Source: Adineta vaga
Lineage: Eukaryota; Rotifera
DNA: 64,000 bases
Reading direction: 5' to 3'
Assembly (NCBI GenBank): GCA_021613535.1
Contig: CP075492.1
Location: 6,696,001 to 6,760,000 of the forward strand
Below the pieces are notes generated by a model. It searched no databases and was not told the DNA's origin. It saw nothing but the letters and a program-made list of their open reading frames with translations. Shown piece by piece: positions 58,179 to 64,000 of this stretch. A program made the position numbers and the translations under genes. Every line of letters starts with the position of its first letter. Positions within the stretch are counted from its first letter, which is position 1.

Positions 58179-59286
58179 AAAAATCATTATTGTTTTATTT
58201 GTTTTCTTCTATTTTGTTATACAATTATTTTCTGTTAACGACAATCTTTTCAAATAAAATATAATTACTATTGTTGAGAAAAAAATTAGTTTTCTAATTC
58301 AAGATATGAATCAAAAAGAGATAATGATCGTACAGAAAACGGTGTTGATATTTTATATAGAACATTGACATCACCACATCTTGTATGCTAGACTTTTTCG
58401 TTTCTAATAAAAAACATTTTAGTAATAAAAGCAATATTTTTATTGAGTATGAATCCAATAATAATTTCTTTTACAATGATTTTTTTGTGATGGTGTTATT
58501 TGTAATTATTTTCTTACGTTTTGAACTAATAAACATCAATTATTCTTCTGATAACCAAATTTGTGTTTTAAAAAATCAGTATGTTCTTTCTACGACTTTT
58601 TTTTTATTTAGAATATTTTAATGAATTATCATTATTAACCGGCAAAGGAAAATTTGATTTTAATAATAATAATAATTCAACATTCTCTTCTCTTGATCTT
58701 TTACAAGAATTACCTCACATTCATTCTTTTTTTTCAAAGTAACTTTTATATTCCAAAAACTTTTGTATCAATCGATTTTGAAATTTAACAATACTTTGTA
58801 CTTTCAATGAACATTATATTCAACTAGCTAGACCCGCGGTGCATACTGCACCGCTACCTTCTGTCTTCAATGGAGGATATCGAACGTTTCAGGTGACACT
58901 GGAAAACAGCCATAGAAATATTATATATTAAGTTCGATAATCTCACAGCCTCCCACTTCTATGTCTTACATATTTTTAAAATTGAAGCGCCCTGAACCTA
59001 TAGCACTATTCAGTTAATACTTGGTCATCTGTTGAATTACTTCTTTCCAAGTCAATACGTATCTTAGTATAATATCTGTTCAGGATCTACCGACACCTCT
59101 ATACAATAGTCCTTCCTGATCTTTCAGTACTCACCGTTAGAACCATATTTCTTATTAACGATCAAAAACGTTTGAGACAAGTCAATATCCTTTAATCAGT
59201 TAATTGTCTTATTTATTTGTCAAACTATTGAAAATTTTTATTTTATAATAAATTTGTCTTTTCCACGAATTGTATTTCGTTTTTAT
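58179..59286. other. convergent intergenic region with repeat copy 2
   Basis: About 1.1 kb between stop codons of the BRAP-like gene (+) and the second B-box/W2 gene (-). A 58385-58621 open frame is low-complexity and not accepted. 58824-59133 is the second Helitron-like repeat copy. Confidence 0.55.
58824..59133 (-). mobile_element. Helitron-like repeat, copy 2 (short)
   Basis: Starts CTAGCTAGACCC directly followed by the hairpin GCGGTGCATACTGCACCGC (58836-58854). On the minus strand the end reads hairpin, GGGTCTAGCTAG, then T, which fits a Helitron 3' end (hairpin, CTRR, inserted before T). Homology with copy 1 runs to CAGTACTCA near 59133 and then stops abruptly. Only the first few units of the 34-base array are included. 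Confidence 0.6.
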
Positions 59287-60648
59287 TTATTCACATGTTT
59301 GTTCTTGATGTTCATCAACACTTTGTTGCATTGGAGTTGCCTGTGCAGCTGTTTCTAAAATCAAATCATTCGAATTTTATTTATTCGCAAAAAAATTTCA
59401 TTACCCGTCTTTGGCGCCCATAAAGATTTAATAAATGGTGCCGTCATTTGTTTTGCTCCATCGAAACCTTTATAAGAATACTCATTTTTATTATGATACC
59501 AATAAAAGATTTGATTTCGATTCAAACATTTACTATCCACAAAATATTGTAATATAAAGGTCATTAATTCTCCTAGAGAACGAAAAATTTATCAAAATGA
59601 ATGTTTAATTCATTTTTCTTTACTTTTATTTCCTTCTATTCGTTCATTATAAAAGAATGCATGTATACCAATTAAAACAGTATAATCATTAGGATCATGT
59701 GAAATATGTTTCATAATTGTTGACATATATTCTTTGAGTATAATATTCTTTTCATTCACATTCGAATTTCGATACCAAGCTGCTATATACGATGCAACAA
59801 CATTCGGTAATGGTAAACTACCCTCTTGTCCCTTTTGAAAAGAAAAAGAAAAGAATTTTCGGAATTTGTTTATACACCTACTTTGATATAATCATCGAGG
59901 TCGATTTTATTCTGTTCAATATTTGTCGTAATTCCAAACAATTCAACAAGACGTTTATATGATCGAAATCGTCGAAGATTGATATCATAGAGAGATGATA
60001 AACTGCCGATTAATCGTCTTCCTCGATGTGTTTTACCATCACCTGGGATTAGAAGAAGAAGAAAATATCAGAATGAGTTCTAGTGTCGATAAAATTCATA
60101 CTTGATGAAGAAACTTGTTTAGAAGCTTGAAATTCAGCTGGTTCACCCATTTGTTTATTTAATATTGGCCCAAGAAAATTCCATTTTAATTCTTTACTTT
60201 TCTCCTGTACACGTTTGATAGTTTCTTGTACCTGTTCTAAACCTCCCGAATTAGCACTATGTTGAGTTTGCATAGTTTGCAATGGTTGTCGAACTTCTCG
60301 ATCAAGCAAATCAGTTAATTCTTGATGAATAAGATTTACAGTTTCTTGTCGTGATTCGATACATTGTAAATGATGTTCATAGATCTGTCCTATTTTTTCT
60401 AATTGTTTTGCACGCCAATCATTAACAGTTGTAAGAATATTTTGATAGATTTCTCGTGTTTTCTCATATTCATTGTTGATATGTTGAACAATTTCTTCGG
60501 CTTCTTTCGTTATTTGTTGATGATTGTCTAAATTTAGTTGACTATGTTCGGTTATATGTAATACACATAATCGACGATTACAATGTAAACAAATAGCAGA
60601 TTGAAAACTTTTACATGTTGACGATTCTTCACATAGAAAACTTTCCAT
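59287..60648 (-). CDS. B-box zinc finger / coiled-coil / W2-domain protein, paralogue 2
   Basis: About five exons, beginning at 60648 and ending with an exon stopping at 59287-59289. Same plan as the gene at 54434-55740: B-box-like finger (FLCEESSTCKSF, CLHCNRRLCVLHITEH), coiled coil to about residue 160, and a W2-like C-terminus (LPNVVASYIAAWYRNS, YTVLIGIHAFFYN, MTFILQYFVDSKCLNRN, FYWYHNKNEYSYKGFDGAKQMTAPFIKSLWAPK). Intron positions in the C-terminal half partly match paralogue 1, so the two arose by duplication of an intron-bearing gene. The TTTTTTTCAG two codons before the start at 60648 suggests a spliced leader or 5' UTR intron. Function unknown. Confidence 0.78.
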
Positions 60649-61993
60649 ATTCATACTGAAAAAAACACACAAATGAAACGGACAACATATAAAATATATG
60701 GTGGGTGCGAGGTGTCACACAGAAAAGATATTGCGACTTGTTTATATCAAAGGTATTCAACGACTCATATATGAAACATGGACAAAAATGCGAATTTCTG
60801 ATGCGTATCGTCACTTTCTTTTTCTCGTTCTATTCAAGTTATTCAGTGAACAATCACAAGAAAGAGAAGGTTTTTGTATACAAAATACAGACTTGAATAT
60901 AGCTCATTAACCTATATCACAAAAAACTTCAAGGGAATGCGCACATAAGATAAGAAAACTTGTTCTCAATAAATATATATTCAGAGAATTATCTTTATGT
61001 ATCGATGCTGGGACTCCATCACGTTTTCTTAAGTGTGATCTTATTTCTTCAAAATAGACCAATAGAACAAAATCGTGTTACGCATCATTGATTAAAATCA
61101 TAGATCAGATATGCACATTTTCTACAACACGAACGATTCAATCGTTTATCAATAGTAAAAAATTATACTAGAAACCTTCAATTTTTCATCTGATTCGTAG
61201 TAACAATAGTTACTAGTTTTCTTCTTTTCATACTCAGGTCATATCATTGTTAATTTGGTTGTCATAAATATCAAGATACAATGGATTAAGATAGATAAGA
61301 CTTATAAAAATATGATAACACACGGTGCATGAAATAAGATCTAAGTACCAATAATTTGAACATTATTACAGTGCTCTTTTTTCTATATAAAGAAGCATTC
61401 TGATGATGTAAAATTAGTTTTGACATGTAAAAAGATCGATCGTGTATGTATCTAAAACTATGTACTCATGCCAATGTATTTTGCAATCAACCGTATTATT
61501 ACGGTTTAGCATATGTATTCGACAAAATTTATGCAATATAGTCAACGTACAGGATAAATCCAAAGGCACTTCATTTTAATTTACAAAACATTGTCATCTT
61601 GGAAATTCCGAATATTTGTAATTACATGAAAAATCTTTTAACTAACATCAAACATTGTGATTATTATATGACAACTTTTTCAATCGTACCGATTGTGGCG
61701 CTATTAACACATTCTATTTTAAAAATAAAACCTGGCTGGTTAAACCGACACATAATTTTTTCTCCTTCTTCTCTCCCAATCGTGCTGTTTTTTCTTAACT
61801 GCTTACATATACACGTGTTAAGTTGCTTGATGCGAATAGATCGGTATATGACTCATTTAAGTTAAAACCTTATCACTCCATGAAGTAAACAGGGAAAAAA
61901 CGTTTCGTATTATTCAAATTTTCTTTTAGATACACTTTTAATTAAACGATTCATCAATTAAGTGATTGGTATCGATACATCTTTCATACAACT
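60649..61993. other. intergenic region between divergent genes
   Basis: About 1.3 kb. No accepted gene; frames at 60698-60910 and 61599-61865 have no recognisable features. It should hold promoters of the paralogue 2 gene and the Tudor gene. Confidence 0.45.
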
Positions 61994-64000
61994 ATGGTGG
62001 AACGATGTGGAATGCAACGTTCATCATTTCTAAATAATGATATGCCAATTCATAAATGTATTAATGAACATAAATTTCTTTTCATAATGTCTTCAACATT
62101 CTTTTATTTTTCGTTAGCTATTCCTATGGAAAAATTAGATTTTATTGAATCAAATCAAGTAAAACTTCTCTGTTATCATACTCCACGTCGATTTTGTGTA
62201 TATCTTCGACAAAAAATCGATATACATGCAAAGGTACATTCTTTAAAACATTTAACTATAAATCCAATTACTAATTTGATAAGTTTTAGTTTCAAATCGA
62301 ATTGCAACGTACAATGCAAAGCTATCAATCAATATCATCACCAACATCGAATTATGAACGTTATCAAGCAATTGCTGCTCAAGATAATCATGCTGTATGG
62401 CATCGAGCTATTATATTAGGTAAAGATTTGTAATTTAATTCGAATCATTTCAATGGAACTTATTATTTGATTTTAATTACAAAGATATTCATTTAAATTC
62501 AACGAAAGTTCGTGTTTATTTTGTTGATTTTGGAGAAGAAGAAAATATTTCCATGACAAACATTCGTCCATTACCACAAGAATTTGCTCGACAACCAGCA
62601 TTTGCTATTCCATGTCGTTTATATGATACATGTCCACTATATGGAAATGAACAATCAATTTGGAATTCAGATGATCCAGTACATGAAGAATTTAGTCGAC
62701 ATATGACTAATATGGTTCATTGTAAAGTTTGTGAAGTTGTTGATCATACTTGTTATGATGTACAAATCGATGTTCCTGGTAAGTATCAAATGTTTCGATT
62801 ATTATCAATTTAAATGAAATAAATGATAATAAGATCATCGACTTATGAGAATTTGATCATCATTTATTCTTTTATATTATGAATCATATAGACTCGCAAG
62901 TTGATCGTCCCCTTTGAAAGAGTTTTAAATGAAGATAAATTCGATTATCAGCGTCATCTATTATGATAATCGAAATTTATCTCCCTGATTTGTTTATATT
63001 AAATTCTGGGTAAAAATGTCGTTATGCGAACAATTTTTCGTTTTCTTTTCTTCTTTTGAATCCAATATTGTATCTCTTTCTTGCTAGGAGGAAAAAAATA
63101 CGTACATTATTTTCTCCATGTGCGATCTCGATAAGAATTTAACTAAGAGAGATATAAACTTATCGATAAGTATAAAGATATTTTTCATTTCAGACGTGGG
63201 AGATTTGGGAATATTTCTTTGGAATAAAAAACTTGTCTCTCGTATAACAATGCAAACATCTCAAACAAATATGTATAATACAAATCCCTCACCACAACAG
63301 CAATCGTTTGGACGAATACCGCCAGGCTATTCAGGTTTACCGCCTCCGATACAGCAATTACAATCACAACGATTAACACCGCAAAATGACTATTACAATA
63401 GTTCGAATAATCCAACTCAACAAGTACAAACACATTCCATACAAAAACCGATTGTTCAACAATCTTCAAGTGCATCGTAAGTTATATGAAGAAATAAGAT
63501 TTCTACTAAAGTCTATGTGAAATTCGTTTAGAACATTTATTGATTCATCATCGGATACTCGTTCTCTTCCATTGCGTATGTTATCTACAAGAAAAGTTTT
63601 ATTTTATCGTGTCAAATTGATTTCTGTGTTTCTTTTTAGAAGATGGACATTATATCATAACACAAGTTTATAGTGCTGTTGAATTCTATGGTTGTTCACA
63701 TGGACGTGAAAAAGAATTGAACGCATTACAGAATCATTTTGAAGAGATGTTTAATAGTAGCAATGTTAATGATCAATCGTTAAGTGTTCATCTATTAATG
63801 GAAGGTACATTATGTGTAATTCAACAAGGAGATAAATATCATCGTGTTGTAATAAAGTAAATGAATGCGTTACAAAGGCAAAATGAAAATCATCGAAATG
63901 TTTTCTATTTTTTAGACATCGTGAAAGTGAATCACGTGTATCAGTTAAACTTATCGATCGTGGTGATGAACTTATTGTTGATACATCAGAATTATTACAA
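61994..64000 (+). CDS. Tudor-domain (TDRD-like) protein, 5' part
   Basis: Gene runs off the window end. Spliced exons encode at least one extended Tudor domain (VKLLCYHTPRRFCVYLRQK; AVWHRAIIL; STKVRVYFVDFGEEENISMTNIRPLPQEF; then PAFAIPCRLYD), a Gln/Pro-rich linker (NPSPQQQSFGRIPPGYSGLPPP) and the start of a second (HYIITQVYSAVEFYGCS; KYHRVVI; SRVSVKLIDRGDELIVDTSELL). Residues VDFGE and aromatic partners suit binding of symmetrically dimethylated arginine, as on Piwi proteins in germ cells. An intron 62058-62117 (GTATTAATG to TTTTTCGTTAG) is proposed to join MPIHK to SIPMEKLDF; without it the frame also stays open. Start at 61994 is therefore provisional. TDRD subfamily not decided. Confidence 0.82.

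Noticed and set aside
58385-58621. Open frame of 78 codons downstream of the BRAP-like gene
   Set aside because: Phe/Asn-rich, AT-driven composition, no motif, in a convergent 3' region; looks like chance.
1-64000. tRNA, rRNA or CRISPR arrays
   Set aside because: None recognised on reading; no B-box-like tRNA core or regularly spaced identical repeats with unique spacers. A tRNAscan and Rfam search would be decisive.

Overview
This is nuclear DNA from an intron-rich, AT-rich, gene-dense animal. Nearly all introns are GT-AG and 45-80 bases long. An innexin, a Mondo (MondoA/ChREBP) factor, Tudor, FAM20 and Mediator genes place it in the Metazoa, and the innexin points to a protostome. Gene density, tiny introns, several intronless genes, and splice acceptors sitting directly in front of start codons fit a bdelloid rotifer best (Adineta/Rotaria type). 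This assignment is inference; no species marker was searched. Exon joins below were made by hand, checking reading phase at each GT-AG junction.

Layout. 0.5-6.4 kb: Tctex-type dynein light chain (-), divergent from a peroxisomal ABCD transporter (+); an oxytocin/vasopressin-neurophysin precursor (+); a RING-H2 E3 ligase (+). 6.7-8.8 kb: helical-repeat protein, possibly BRAT1-like (-). 10.9-13.6 kb: FAM20-family secretory kinase (+), tail-to-tail with an AlkB dioxygenase (-). 15.1-18.1 kb: p24/TMED10 cargo receptor (-) and innexin (-). 20.0-22.2 kb: LIV-1-type ZIP metal transporter (+). 23.5-24.4 kb: ARL8 GTPase (-). 24.7-27.9 kb: intronless FAD oxidoreductase, MED7 and an intronless membrane GNAT (all +). 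31.7-33.0 kb: very small intronless cadherin (+). 34.7-36.7 kb: a tandem pair of genes whose proteins are themselves internally duplicated. 38.9-41.3 kb: SAM-domain protein (+). 41.4-42.5 kb: divergent pair of four-pass membrane proteins. 42.8-46.2 kb: Mondo transcription factor (-) carrying a piggyBac-like MITE in an intron. 47.9-51.5 kb: C1-tetrahydrofolate synthase (+) with an apparent one-base lesion. 51.8-54.0 kb: protein phosphatase 5 (+). 54.4-60.6 kb: two paralogous B-box/coiled-coil/W2 genes (-) flanking a RING-less BRAP-like gene (+), which is bracketed by two copies of a Helitron-like repeat. 62.0-64.0 kb: Tudor-domain gene, cut by the window end.

Most of the window is housekeeping and developmental gene space with no overall pathway logic. 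The unusual parts are the 54-61 kb cluster (odd domain combination, transposon bracketing, and a strongly diverged array that still keeps a ~34-base period), the neuropeptide precursor, the tandem doubly-duplicated gene pair, and the operon-like FAD oxidoreductase-MED7 spacing. No tRNA, rRNA or CRISPR array was recognised by eye.
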